Shown here one piece after another: positions 1 through 8,554 of a stretch of 64,000 nt of DNA. The position numbers and the translations under genes were made by a program. The stretch covers positions 300,807 to 364,806 of the forward strand of contig NZ_SSXU01000002.1 of NCBI RefSeq assembly GCF_009469605.1. Reading direction: 5' to 3'. The notes beneath the pieces are model-generated. The model saw nothing but the letters and a program-made list of their open reading frames with translations. It did not search any database and was not told where the DNA came from. This DNA is from Zoogloea sp. 1C4 (GTDB taxonomy: Bacteria > Pseudomonadota > Gammaproteobacteria > Burkholderiales > Rhodocyclaceae). Position 1 is the first letter of the stretch; every line of letters begins with the position of its first letter.

Positions 1-2857
1 CGATGCCGCGTGCCCGGTCGATCTTCTCGGCCACCTTGAAGGCGGCATCCAACTCGCTGACGCCGTGCTGCTGCATGAGCTGGTAGCGCTCGGCCTTCTC
101 TTCGGGTTCGGTCTGCGCGAGCGCGAGATACAGGCTCGGCGGCACGGCGCGGAAGAGCACCTCCATGCTCTTGGAGAGGATGACGCCCTCGGTGAACTTG
201 CCCGCTTCCTTGCGTGCCGAAAGCATCAGCGCCTTCTGCGCCGGCGAGAGTTCGCGGAATCGTGCGATCTTCTCCACCTCGTCCGGCGGCATCGACAGGC
301 AGATCCACCACTCGATCATGTTGAGCATGGGCTCTGCGGCGCGCGGCAGATCGTCGATGTTTTGCGTCGCCAGCCAGAACCAGGCGCCCAACTTGCGCCA
401 CATTTTTGTAATTTTCACGACATACGGCGCGAGCAGCGGGTTCTTCGTGATGATGTGGCCTTCGTCGGTCACGTTGATGATCGGGCGGCCGAGATACTGG
501 TCACGCTCCGCGATGTTGTTCACCGTGCTGATGAGGCTGATGTACGCGATCGAGAGCTGCGCGTTGTAGCCCTCACGGGCATAGGTCGCGAGATCCACCA
601 GCGTGATGTCGGCCTCGGGCCACGGCGTGCCGTCGCGGTCGAACATCTCGCCGTCCGTGCCTTGGCAGAACATGTCCATCGCGTCCGCCATCTCCAGCAG
701 CCGCACGCGCCGCATCTCGGGCAACGTCGGGTCCTGGCCGCGGGTGCGCAGCGCATTGCGCACGTCGCGCGTGAGCACCGTGCGCTTCTCGGCCACGCAG
801 TGCTCGGCGGCGTCGAGGATGCACTGGCGGATCAGCGAGCGGTCGGCGCGCGTCATCCTGGCTTCCTCCTTGTCCTCGCCGCCAGTGATCATCAGCCGCG
901 CCGTGATCTCCAGTTCGCCCAGCACGTCGCGCTGTTCGTCCGCCTCCATGGCTGAGGCATCGGGTGGCAGGTCTTCGTCCAGCGCATCGGCATCGAGCGT
1001 TTGCACATCGCTGGGCGTTTCGATCAGCCGGCGCGCGTCGGCGAACGGCGCTAGGCTGATGCCCGATCCGGGGGCCAGCTTGACCCGATTCACGGTCAGG
1101 CCCAGGCGCCTGGCGAAGTCGCTGAACAAGCCGAAGCTATTGCCGGCTTCCACGATGAAGAGGCGCGGCCGATAAATGGCCGTGACCTGGTTCAGCAGAT
1201 TGTTGAGCGTGGCCGATTTGCCGGAACCCGTCGGGCCGAACAGGAACAGGTGGGCGTTCATCTGCCGGTCCAGGCGATTGAGCGGATCGAAGGTGATCGG
1301 CCCGCCGCCGCGGTTGAACATCGTGATGCCTGGATGCCCCGTACCCTGGGCACGGCCCCACACCGGCGACAGGTTTGCCGCGTGCTGGGCGAACATCAGT
1401 TGCGTGTACCACCGGCGCCGATCCTTGCCGGGGTTGTAGCAGCACGGCAGCCAGCGCAGGTAGCTGTTGAGCGGCGCCACCTCATCATCCTCTCGCACCG
1501 GCTGCAAACCAGCGTTGAGCATCACGTTCGCCAGGTCCAGGCCGCGCCGATCCAGTTCCGCCTCGTCGCGCCCGCGCAGGTAGAACGCCAGCGTGCCCCG
1601 GTAGAGCTTGTGCGCGCTGCCGATCAGCGAGCGGGCTTCATGCACGTCCTTGAGCGTCTGCTCCGACGCCAGCGTCTCGCCCACGGCCTTCTTCGCCAGG
1701 TGGTTCAGATCCGATTCCAGGACATCCTGGGGCGTGGCAACCATCGTGAGACAAAGCAAGGTGTCTTCCGGCATCTGGTCGAACAGCGTGTTGATCGCAT
1801 CGCCCTTGCGGGTCTCGCCGGTTAGATGTCCCGTGCCGGGCGGCATGCGCAGCCGGTCGGTGATCAGCACACGGTGCGGCATGCCGTCGAAGTACCAGGT
1901 GCCGTGCTCCACGTCGGAGCGTGGCTGGCCGAAGAACAGCCGCTGGCTGAAATCCCGCCCGCTCGCCAGTTCGATCTCGCCGGCCTCAGTCTCGTCCGGG
2001 TAGCGCGCCAGTGCGTAGAAGCGCTCCCGGTCCTCTGTACTGGGCCCGAGCATCGCGGGGCGCGGATTGAGCCACCGCAGCAGCCAGTCGTGGACGTCGG
2101 CTGCGACCATGCGCCGTGCCTGGATGCCGGCGTTCGCCAGCCCGCCACACAGGCGGTCGCAGACGATGTTCAGCATCTGCTCGGGCGTCTGGCCGCGGCG
2201 GCTTGCCTGCCCGGTGGCACGTCGATAGACCACCATGCGCACGCGCCGCGTCTGCCCGCGCCAGCGCAGCCGCGTGACCACCGTGTCCTCGAACAGGCCG
2301 CCGGGCTTGGCCACCGCACGCAGATGGTGGCCGAAGAAGCGCAGGTAGAACTCGGTGAACGCTGTCCCGCGGGCACGTGGCTGCACGTAGTCACGCAGGG
2401 TCTGCATGTACTGGTCGAAACTCGGCTCGTCCTGGGCATAGAGCTGGAGCACCCAGGGGTTCTCGTCCAGCTCATCGAAGCTGTCCTGCAGCGCGTTCTC
2501 CAAGGCGTCGCGGGCGTGGGCAAGCCAGCCCGGTTCCCGGCCCTCGGTCCCCAGCGGCACCAGCTCGAAGAAGGCCGCCACCGATTGGCCGTCCTCCAGC
2601 AACATGGACCTTGACTCGGGCAAGAACTCGACCCAGGGCAGCAGTTCCACGAAGGACGGTGCGACCTCGTACAGCGCCTGCTCGTCGGCCTCCGTCGCCG
2701 GTTTGCGGCCCCGGACTGCCGAGCCGGGTTCGGGGATGCCGGCTTGGCGCAAGGCCTCAATGTGGCGCTGCCAGCCGTCCGGCTGCTCGTCATCACCAGC
2801 GCCGGATGCGGCCAGCTTCAGCGCGGCCGGCTTAGGCCAGGGAAGTTTCCAGCGCAT
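1..2857 (-). CDS. VirB4/TraC-like conjugative transfer ATPase, PFL_4706 family (3' end outside window)
   Basis: This is the large ATPase thought to energise pilus assembly and substrate transfer at the inner membrane. The frame is open from ATG 2857 to the window edge, about 952 codons, so the last residues are missing. The Walker A motif GPTGSGKS lies near residues 541-548 (nt 1214-1237). It is followed by a core strand LFIVEAGNSFG near residue 575. The start overlaps the stop of the upstream lipoprotein gene in an ATGA arrangement, so translation is probably coupled. Position after the PFL_4703, 4704 and 4705 homologues supports the family call. Long plus-strand ORFs over this stretch are antisense shadows. 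Confidence 0.9.
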   Translation of the reverse strand, partial: MRWKLPWPKPAALKLAASGAGDDEQPDGWQRHIEALRQAGIPEPGSAVRGRKPATEADEQALYEVAPSFVELLPWVEFLPESRSMLLEDGQSVAAFFELVPLGTEGREPGWLAHARDALENALQDSFDELDENPWVLQLYAQDEPSFDQYMQTLRDYVQPRARGTAFTEFYLRFFGHHLRAVAKPGGLFEDTVVTRLRWRGQTRRVRMVVYRRATGQASRRGQTPEQMLNIVCDRLCGGLANAGIQARRMVAADVHDWLLRWLNPRPAMLGPSTEDRERFYALARYPDETEAGEIELASGRDFSQRLFFGQPRSDVEHGTWYFDGMPHRVLITDRLRMPPGTGHLTGETRKGDAINTLFDQMPEDTLLCLTMVATPQDVLESDLNHLAKKAVGETLASEQTLKDVHEARSLIGSAHKLYRGTLAFYLRGRDEAELDRRGLDLANVMLNAGLQPVREDDEVAPLNSYLRWLPCCYNPGKDRRRWYTQLMFAQHAANLSPVWGRAQGTGHPGITMFNRGGGPITFDPLNRLDRQMNAHLFLFGPTGSGKSATLNNLLNQVTAIYRPRLFIVEAGNSFGLFSDFARRLGLTVNRVKLAPGSGISLAPFADARRLIETPSDVQTLDADALDEDLPPDASAMEADEQRDVLGELEITARLMITGGEDKEEARMTRADRSLIRQCILDAAEHCVAEKRTVLTRDVRNALRTRGQDPTLPEMRRVRLLEMADAMDMFCQGTDGEMFDRDGTPWPEADITLVDLATYAREGYNAQLSIAYISLISTVNNIAERDQYLGRPIINVTDEGHIITKNPLLAPYVVKITKMWRKLGAWFWLATQNIDDLPRAAEPMLNMIEWWICLSMPPDEVEKIARFRELSPAQKALMLSARKEAGKFTEGVILSKSMEVLFRAVPPSLYLALAQTEPEEKAERYQLMQQHGVSELDAAFKVAEKIDRARGI

Positions 2858-3306
2858 CAGTAGTCCTCCACGCGCTCACCCGGCATCGCGTACTGAATGC
2901 GCTGGTACAGCGGGAAGACGGTCGTGTAGCCGGGCACCGGCACGGGATCGGTGCCGGCCAGGTGCGGGTACACGTACATCACGAGATCGGGATTGGGCAG
3001 GCGCTGGAACTGGCGATGGACCTCGTTGCGCGCGGTGCGCGTGTAGCGCATCTGCTCGGCAGGTGCGGCCTGCATATCGGCGTCGGTCAGCGGCCGACGC
3101 AGGCTCTGGCGCGCATCGAGCAGTTGGCCGCCGGCGTTCCGTCCGGCTGCGCCACCGCCGTCCCCGGCCTCCTGCTGCCAGATGTCCATCATCGTGCGGT
3201 CACCGTGGGTCAGCAGCTTTTCCTTGCTGGTGGCGCAGCCGGCGAGCGCCGCGACGGCGAGGACCAGCGCCAGGCCACGGGCCAAGCTATTCAAGTTCGA
3301 GAGCAT
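2857..3306 (-). CDS. ICE conjugative transfer lipoprotein (TIGR03751-like)
   Basis: A 149-aa protein with a hydrophobic N-terminus ending in the lipobox LAGC (residues 21-24), so it should be processed and anchored to a membrane as a lipoprotein. It belongs to the mating-pair apparatus by position, between the TraB-like protein and the VirB4-like ATPase, and is probably the VirB7/TraV-like piece (inference). A longer in-frame start exists upstream, but ATG 3306 gives the proper signal peptide. It overlaps the upstream gene by 20 bp and the downstream gene by one base. Confidence 0.85.
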   Translation of the reverse strand: MLSNLNSLARGLALVLAVAALAGCATSKEKLLTHGDRTMMDIWQQEAGDGGGAAGRNAGGQLLDARQSLRRPLTDADMQAAPAEQMRYTRTARNEVHRQFQRLPNPDLVMYVYPHLAGTDPVPVPGYTTVFPLYQRIQYAMPGERVEDY

Positions 3307-4705
3307 GGCTTTCTCCTGTGCGGTGATCGACCTTGCGGCCTTCGGGATCGAAGTCGATGGCGAGCGGCTTTTCGAGGTGGACGGCGACCTTCGCGCCGGG
3401 CTGGACATAGACGGCGGCGAACGCTTGGCCGTAGAGCTTGTTGACCCAGGCCGACATGTCCCGCACGCCGCCCGCCAGAATCTGGCCGACCGCCTCCTGG
3501 CCGCTGATGCCCACGGTGCCGATGGAGCCGTCCGAGCCGACATAGGACATGCGGCCGCTGTCGCTCTCGATGAGCGAGGCCACGCCGGCACCGGCCGCGG
3601 TGATCAGGGCCTGCGAGCCGAGGTACTGCTGGGCGTTGCTGCGCCGCTCGCCGCTGACGCAAGGAATGCCGTGGGGATCGCTGATCCAGCCCAAGCCATC
3701 GCGCTGCTGGTTGTTCTGCTGGTTTCCTTCGCGGTCTTCGGGGATCGTGCGAATCGTGCCGTCGTTGAAGACGAACGTGATGCTGCGCACCTGGCCGCGC
3801 ACGCAAGAAAGCGTCCAGTCGCCCGAGGCGGTGCCGCTGAACACGGCGCCGGCCACATCGGGAATGTCGATGCCGTTCGCCGTGAGGTTGTCCGGCCCCA
3901 CCAGCACCTTGAAGGGGTACGGGTCGTTGACGGTGCCGTCGATCGGCACACGCCCGATCAGCGCTGTCATCGCCACCGAGCCCATGAGCGTGGAGTTCGT
4001 GGGGACGGTATAGACGGGCTTTGCGGTCTTGACGCCCGCGGCGCGTGCCCCGGCGTTCGCCACGGTTTCCGCCGTGGTTTGCAACGTGCTCTGCTCGGGG
4101 CCGAAGCTCGTCGGGAAGCTCATGCCGCCAGCCGTGCCGCGCCCCCTGTTGCGTCCCTCGGCAGGCTTCGCGTCATCCGGTTCAACCCAGCGCATGCCGC
4201 CTTCCATCCCGGCCTCGTCGCCCCCCTGCAGCCCCAGGCCCACGGGCAGATCGGCATGGCTGCCACCGCGCCCACCAATGCTGTCCAGGCGCCGCTGCAG
4301 GTCAGCGAGCAGCCCCTCGGTCTGCTGGCGCTCGCTGGCCGCCTGCTGCTGGTCGCGCCGCAGGTTGGAGCGTTCGGACTCCAGCGCAGAGTTGATGCGC
4401 TGGTCGATCGAGTTCTCGCGCTGACGCAGCCGCTGGTTTTCCTCACGCTGGGATTTGTTGTCCGAGAGCGCGGTCTGAAGCTCGGTGCGCAACTGCTTCA
4501 CTTGGGCAACGAGCGTCGCCACGGTGTCGCGCGGGGTATCCCCCTCGATGCCCAACGCTTTCATTTCCGCAGGCGTGAGCTTGGCGCCGGCATCCGCGGC
4601 CGGTGGTGCCGAAGTGCTGCCACCCGAGAACAGCCGGATGGCGACGAACAGCACCAGCAAGGCAACCGGGATCATCAGCCACTTCAGGAGTCCATTACTG
4701 CGCAT
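3287..4705 (-). CDS. TraB/VirB10-like ICE protein, PFL_4705 family (TIGR03752-like)
   Basis: A 472-aa protein with one membrane segment at residues 8-25. A charged coiled-coil stretch follows at about residues 60-145, rich in Gln, Glu and Arg. A Gly-rich linker leads to a C-terminal beta-rich domain (about residues 215-450). This is the layout of VirB10/TraB proteins, which span the envelope and link the inner-membrane ATPases to the outer-membrane core. ATG 4705 was chosen because the membrane segment follows directly; the first 32 codons of the longer frame look non-coding. It overlaps the upstream gene by 11 bp. Confidence 0.88.
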   Translation of the reverse strand: MRSNGLLKWLMIPVALLVLFVAIRLFSGGSTSAPPAADAGAKLTPAEMKALGIEGDTPRDTVATLVAQVKQLRTELQTALSDNKSQREENQRLRQRENSIDQRINSALESERSNLRRDQQQAASERQQTEGLLADLQRRLDSIGGRGGSHADLPVGLGLQGGDEAGMEGGMRWVEPDDAKPAEGRNRGRGTAGGMSFPTSFGPEQSTLQTTAETVANAGARAAGVKTAKPVYTVPTNSTLMGSVAMTALIGRVPIDGTVNDPYPFKVLVGPDNLTANGIDIPDVAGAVFSGTASGDWTLSCVRGQVRSITFVFNDGTIRTIPEDREGNQQNNQQRDGLGWISDPHGIPCVSGERRSNAQQYLGSQALITAAGAGVASLIESDSGRMSYVGSDGSIGTVGISGQEAVGQILAGGVRDMSAWVNKLYGQAFAAVYVQPGAKVAVHLEKPLAIDFDPEGRKVDHRTGESHALELE

Positions 4706-5609
4706 CGGGGGCCTCCTTGGCGTCCGTGGGCCTGTCTTTCGGCAGCGGGAGATGTGCGGCGGGGTCGAAGCGGTGGATCGCGGGCAGCAGCGACTGCGCA
4801 AGGCCGCGACCGCGCGTCACCAGGTACAGGACGGTCGTGTCCTCGGGTGTTCCGCGCGGGCCAAGCGCCTCATGTTGGAAGGTGGCGGTGAGGAAGTCGC
4901 CTTGCAGCACGCGCGGGTCGAGCGCGACCCAGTCGGCGCCGGTGTTGGTGAGGCGCACGGCAGTCACCCATTGGTCTTCCAGGCGCCACGACGCGAGCGC
5001 GACCGCGCGCACCGGCAGCGTTGGCATCAGTGTGTCCAGGTCGAGGTCGCGGGGCAGGTTGGCCCGCATGACGCCCGGAAGCGGCTCGACGGTGCGCAGC
5101 GGTGCGTAGAGGTTCTGCGCGGCGAAGCGCGTCAGCACGACAGGGACCGGAGTTTCGCGCCGCGCGGTCCGCGCACCTGCCTGGCCCTGGGCGCGTGCCG
5201 GGGCCTCGGCACTGTCGGCTTGCTCGCCATAGCGTCCCGGTGCGCTGTCACCCTCGACGATGCGCACCGGCTCCAGCTCGGCTTCCCCGTCCTTGGGCGG
5301 TTCAGCTGCGATGTCCAGCAGGATCAGCGCGCCCGTGTCGGCGTCCTGCAGTTGCAACCGCGTGGGCTCGATCGGCTCGCTGGCGCGCAGGTACACCGCG
5401 CCGCCCGCACTCTGCACGCGCAGGCGTTCGCCCACGCCCGCGGGCACGCCCACGCGCACGTTCCGGTTGATGAACACGATGCGTTCCTGACCGACCTTCA
5501 GCGGCACTGCCAGTGGCATGCGTTCCCAACGCAGGATCTCCACCGCCTGGGCGACGGGTGCCGCGGCCACGGCCAGTAGCCCCAGCAGCGCGAGTACAGG
5601 ATGCTTCAT
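4695..5609 (-). CDS. TraK/VirB9-like ICE protein, PFL_4704 family (TIGR03749-like)
   Basis: A 304-aa exported protein. A signal peptide covers residues 1-22 and is cut after AQA. The mature part is beta-rich with no further membrane segment, as expected of a periplasmic or outer-membrane core component. The role as a VirB9/TraK analogue is inferred from family and from its place between the TraE-like and TraB-like genes. Its ATG overlaps the upstream stop by four bases, so it is part of one tightly packed operon. Confidence 0.85.
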   Translation of the reverse strand: MKHPVLALLGLLAVAAAPVAQAVEILRWERMPLAVPLKVGQERIVFINRNVRVGVPAGVGERLRVQSAGGAVYLRASEPIEPTRLQLQDADTGALILLDIAAEPPKDGEAELEPVRIVEGDSAPGRYGEQADSAEAPARAQGQAGARTARRETPVPVVLTRFAAQNLYAPLRTVEPLPGVMRANLPRDLDLDTLMPTLPVRAVALASWRLEDQWVTAVRLTNTGADWVALDPRVLQGDFLTATFQHEALGPRGTPEDTTVLYLVTRGRGLAQSLLPAIHRFDPAAHLPLPKDRPTDAKEAPDAQ

Positions 5610-6298
5610 GGGGTGTTTCCTCCTTGAGGCGCTTGCGGAGAAAGGCCACTCGGCGCCGGGCGCGCCGGCTCCGGTGCACTGATGCGCTGGGGCGCGCCCT
5701 CATAGCAGTCCAGCGCCAGGCCGAACGGGTTGCGGGCGGGATCGACGTCCACCCGCGTGACCTTGATCGGATAGCGCACCAGGGCGCGTTTAACCTGCTC
5801 GGCGCCGTAGTACTCGTCCGCCGTGATGTCCAGCGTCACCACCCAGTCGCGATCGGATACGGTGCGCACGCGCGCCGTGGGGTCGTCGCCATAGCCGCGG
5901 CCGGGAATCTCGTAGATGCCGCGCACGCGCTGACGCAGCTCGCCCGTGGAGCGGCGGTAGTCATAGTCCGCCCGCAGGAAGGCCTGGCAGGACGGGGTGA
6001 GGTACGGCGAGAGCGTGTGGAGGTTGCGCGAGTAGTCTTCTTCGCCATTGGTCGGCCAGCGGTTCAGCGTCTGGAACACGTAGAACGTGAACGCATAGAC
6101 CGATTCGGGCGGCACTTCCCACCACTTGCGGGTACTGCCAGAGCGCAGGTCGGGCGGGACGTGGATGGTCAGGTCGCGCGGCGCGCTCCACCAGCCGCCG
6201 CCCATGACCAGGGCGACGACGACCAGCGCGCCCGCGCCCAGCCGCAAGGTCTTGATGTGCGCCTGCAGGTGGGTAACCTCGTTTTTGAAGCGGCTCAT
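5606..6298 (-). CDS. TraE/VirB8-like ICE protein, PFL_4703 family (TIGR03746-like)
   Basis: A 230-aa protein with a short cytoplasmic N-terminus, one membrane helix at about residues 20-37 and a periplasmic domain that ends in a Pro-rich tail. The order matches VirB8/TraE-type assembly factors of the mating-pair channel. ATG 6298 is preferred over an upstream in-frame start because the 97 extra codons overlap the next gene completely and look non-coding. ATGA overlaps join it to both neighbours. Confidence 0.85.
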   Translation of the reverse strand: MSRFKNEVTHLQAHIKTLRLGAGALVVVALVMGGGWWSAPRDLTIHVPPDLRSGSTRKWWEVPPESVYAFTFYVFQTLNRWPTNGEEDYSRNLHTLSPYLTPSCQAFLRADYDYRRSTGELRQRVRGIYEIPGRGYGDDPTARVRTVSDRDWVVTLDITADEYYGAEQVKRALVRYPIKVTRVDVDPARNPFGLALDCYEGAPQRISAPEPARPAPSGLSPQAPQGGNTP

Positions 6299-6693
6299 CG
6301 CATGCTCCTGCGGGTGGACCAGAAGCCCGAGCGCGAGATCAGCACATGGCCACCGACCCAGCCAGCCATCAGCGGATGGCGCGTGGCGATGCGCCATTGC
6401 AGTTGCCGATACAGCCAGGTGTCGGGGCGCCCACGCTTGAGGCGGCGCAGGATGCCGCCGCCGATGAACACGCCCAAGGCCACGCCCAGGACGACGAACG
6501 TCGGCGCCAGCGCGATCGTGCGGAACACCCAGGACAGCGGCGCGCCGACCAGCAGGCCGGCGGCGCCGGACAGGCCGCAGCAGATCCACAGCTCGTCGGC
6601 GGTGAGGCCGCGCACGACAACGGGATGGCGGTTGAGCCGGTGCGGAAGGAAGGTGACCGTTCCGTCCGCACGGACGTGCTGCTGCTCGGACAT
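6295..6693 (-). CDS. ICE conjugative transfer membrane protein, TIGR03750 / DUF3487 family
   Basis: A 132-aa protein with two hydrophobic segments at about residues 38-56 and 60-80, followed by a basic tail that includes RRLKRGRPD. It sits between the pilin-like protein and the TraE-like protein, the place of the TraL-like membrane subunit in this type of secretion system. The TraL comparison is an inference from position and topology. Confidence 0.83.
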   Translation of the reverse strand: MSEQQHVRADGTVTFLPHRLNRHPVVVRGLTADELWICCGLSGAAGLLVGAPLSWVFRTIALAPTFVVLGVALGVFIGGGILRRLKRGRPDTWLYRQLQWRIATRHPLMAGWVGGHVLISRSGFWSTRRSMR

Positions 6694-6704
6694 ACCGGCC
6701 TCGC

Positions 6705-7064
6705 TTACAGGATGCCGGTGGCTTCGGTGAGCAGCCAGATGCCGATCACGAGCAGCACGGCGCCGATGGCGACCGTGAGGCCGAACTGGCCCCAGGTCTT
6801 GCGGCCGGTGTGGATTTCCGCGTAGGTGCCGTAGGCGTGGTAGCACACGCCGATGAACATCGACGCCACCACCAACAGGGCCACGAGCATGATGATGTCG
6901 TAGCCGTAGTTGCGGATCGTCTCCATGATGCCGTTGCCGGTGCCGCGCGTCGGGTTCTCCAACTGCGGCAAGCCTTGCGCGAACGACAGCGCGGGCAGCG
7001 CGGCGGCGCCCAGGGCCACGGCGGCGCGCTGGGCAAAACGGGAAGTGAAGATGCGGTTGTGCAT
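6705..7064 (-). CDS. Pilin-like ICE membrane protein (TIGR03745-like)
   Basis: A 119-aa protein with a signal peptide (residues 1-29, cut near SFAQ) and two membrane helices at about 55-77 and 93-115. This is the size and topology of a VirB2/TraA-type pilin. It lies directly before the TIGR03750 protein, as in related elements. Pilin function is inferred, not shown. Confidence 0.82.
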   Translation of the reverse strand: MHNRIFTSRFAQRAAVALGAAALPALSFAQGLPQLENPTRGTGNGIMETIRNYGYDIIMLVALLVVASMFIGVCYHAYGTYAEIHTGRKTWGQFGLTVAIGAVLLVIGIWLLTEATGIL

Positions 7065-7080
7065 GGTCGGGCCTTTCAGG

Positions 7081-7314
7081 TCAGGACAGGAGGAAGAAAC
7101 TCAGGACGAGGTACATCGCGACGAAGCGGATGCAGACGCCGAGGAACTGGCGCTGGTTGAGGCGGCTCTCGGACCACCCCACGTAGGCCGTTCGGATGGC
7201 CCAGACGCCCCACACGAGCAGGACCGCGAACACGACGCCGACCAGGACGGTCGCCATCGCGGAAGGCGCGATGCCGCTGTTGGCTTGAAATGCTGAGACC
7301 TGGGCGCCGTTCAT
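7081..7314 (-). CDS. Small ICE membrane protein, PFL_4701-type (TIGR03758-like)
   Basis: A 77-aa protein with two hydrophobic helices (about residues 20-41 and 61-77) and a short polar loop between. It belongs to the conserved string of small membrane proteins between the RAQPRD gene and the pilin-like gene. It may be a second pilin-like subunit or an assembly factor; the sequence does not decide. Its start overlaps the stop of the upstream gene by four bases. Confidence 0.8.
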   Translation of the reverse strand: MNGAQVSAFQANSGIAPSAMATVLVGVVFAVLLVWGVWAIRTAYVGWSESRLNQRQFLGVCIRFVAMYLVLSFFLLS

Positions 7315-7694
7315 GGCTTGCCCTCCGCAGTCGTCGCCGGCAGCGGCTCGGTCGCCCGCTCGGTGCGGTAGTCGCCGGCCAGTTCGGAGGGGTCGCGCGG
7401 CTGGGCGCGCGATGGCGTCAGATGGAACTGGATGCCGGCGCGAACACGCGCCAGGTCAGCCAGCAGCCGCGGGTAGTCGAAGTGGTAGCGCTCGCCCGGC
7501 TGGATGGGGGCATGCGCGGCGCTGTCCGCGACGGTGCGCTCCAGCGCGTCGAGCTGGCGCAGTGCGGCGACCAGCTCCTGGCGCTGCGCAGGGGACTCGG
7601 CCAAGGCCATCGGGGACTGACCCAGCAGGAGGGCCGTCACGAGAAGAGTGGGTACGCCGCGATGCGCGGCGCGCAGCCAGATCGAAGCCACCAT
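7311..7694 (-). CDS. RAQPRD-family ICE protein
   Basis: A 127-aa protein with an N-terminal export signal (about residues 1-32) and a helical periplasmic region. It carries the family signature RAQPRD near residues 95-100. The family is found only in mating-pair gene clusters of this type; its molecular job is unknown. It heads a new transcription unit: a motif shared with the pilL operon lies 64 nt upstream of the start, and 98 bp separate it from the preceding gene. Confidence 0.9.
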   Translation of the reverse strand: MVASIWLRAAHRGVPTLLVTALLLGQSPMALAESPAQRQELVAALRQLDALERTVADSAAHAPIQPGERYHFDYPRLLADLARVRAGIQFHLTPSRAQPRDPSELAGDYRTERATEPLPATTAEGKP

Positions 7695-7750
7695 CGCGCC
7701 ATTCCTGTGTGATCAGCAATGGGGTGATCGTGGAGATCAGGGCTGTTTTA

Positions 7751-7770
7751 GGCCGCAAACAATAGGAACC
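7751..7770 (-). promoter_or_regulatory. Motif M1 upstream of the RAQPRD operon
   Basis: A 20-bp sequence, 17 of 20 bases identical to 13911-13930, with the core AACAATAGGAA (plus strand) 64 nt upstream of the start codon. A second copy sits 61 nt upstream of pilL and a weaker one 64 nt upstream of the PFL_4669-type gene. It is probably an activator site or part of the promoter of the transfer operons. Confidence 0.5.
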
Positions 7771-7792
7771 TGCGGATGACCGGATTGATGGC

Positions 7793-8554
7793 TTAGAGGT
7801 ACTTTTTGAAGCTGCCCGCGGTCAGGCTCACCGCGAGTCCCAGCAAGGCCGCGCTGGGCAGCAGAATCACCAGCGGATGCACCGAAATCGGCAGCGCGAG
7901 GTAGGTGACCCACGGCAGCACGGCTAGCGGCATCAACGAGGCTTTCGCACGGTGGTAGATGAAGCCCGATTCGCGGCCCGCGCCGAACCGGCGCACGTCG
8001 CGCCGCACCAGCCCGTCGATCAAGCCGACGAAGGCCGCGGTAAGGATCAGCGGTAGCGTGAGCACCAGGACCAGCAGGCGCACCAGGAACGTGAGCGTCG
8101 TGAAGGCTGCGGCGATCAGGTAGCTCTCGGCCCAGACATAGACCTGGCTGATGTAGTAGCGGAAGTTGCGCACGCCGTCCTGGCTCTTGCCCTGGCTGGG
8201 CGCACGGGCGCGCTCTGCGGTCTGGCTCGTGCGCTCCAGCAAGCCTGAGCGCACGAACACCCATTCGTAGCCGGTATCCACCAGTTGGTGTGCTGTACGC
8301 CCTGGCTCCTGCACGACCACGCTGCGCGTGAAGTGGTTCGACAGGTGCCCCAGCTCGTACTGCAGCATCTGCTGGGAATGCCGCCAGCCTTGATCCTTCC
8401 AGAACAAGTGCATGCCGACGCACTCCACCACGATCGAGAACAGCAGCGAGCCGATCAGCACCCCGAGCAGCCGGAACGGCAAGGTGATGGTGCCGACGAT
8501 CAGGCCCTGGCGCTGGTTCTGCTCCCGTTGCGCGGTTGAGGCGGCATCCTTCAT
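7793..8554 (-). CDS. ICE membrane protein, PFL_4697 family (TIGR03747 / DUF4400-like)
   Basis: A 253-aa inner-membrane protein with hydrophobic segments near residues 20-48, 150-185 and 215-245. It directly follows TraD, whose stop it overlaps by four bases, and this pairing is conserved in related elements. It may act with the coupling protein; that is inferred from linkage only. Confidence 0.85.
   Translation of the reverse strand: MKDAASTAQREQNQRQGLIVGTITLPFRLLGVLIGSLLFSIVVECVGMHLFWKDQGWRHSQQMLQYELGHLSNHFTRSVVVQEPGRTAHQLVDTGYEWVFVRSGLLERTSQTAERARAPSQGKSQDGVRNFRYYISQVYVWAESYLIAAAFTTLTFLVRLLVLVLTLPLILTAAFVGLIDGLVRRDVRRFGAGRESGFIYHRAKASLMPLAVLPWVTYLALPISVHPLVILLPSAALLGLAVSLTAGSFKKYL

Noticed and set aside
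3182-4891. 569-codon plus-strand ORF opposite the TraB/TraK-like genes
   Set aside because: It is the antisense shadow of tightly packed minus-strand genes with clear families; its product is Arg/His/Ala-rich without any domain.
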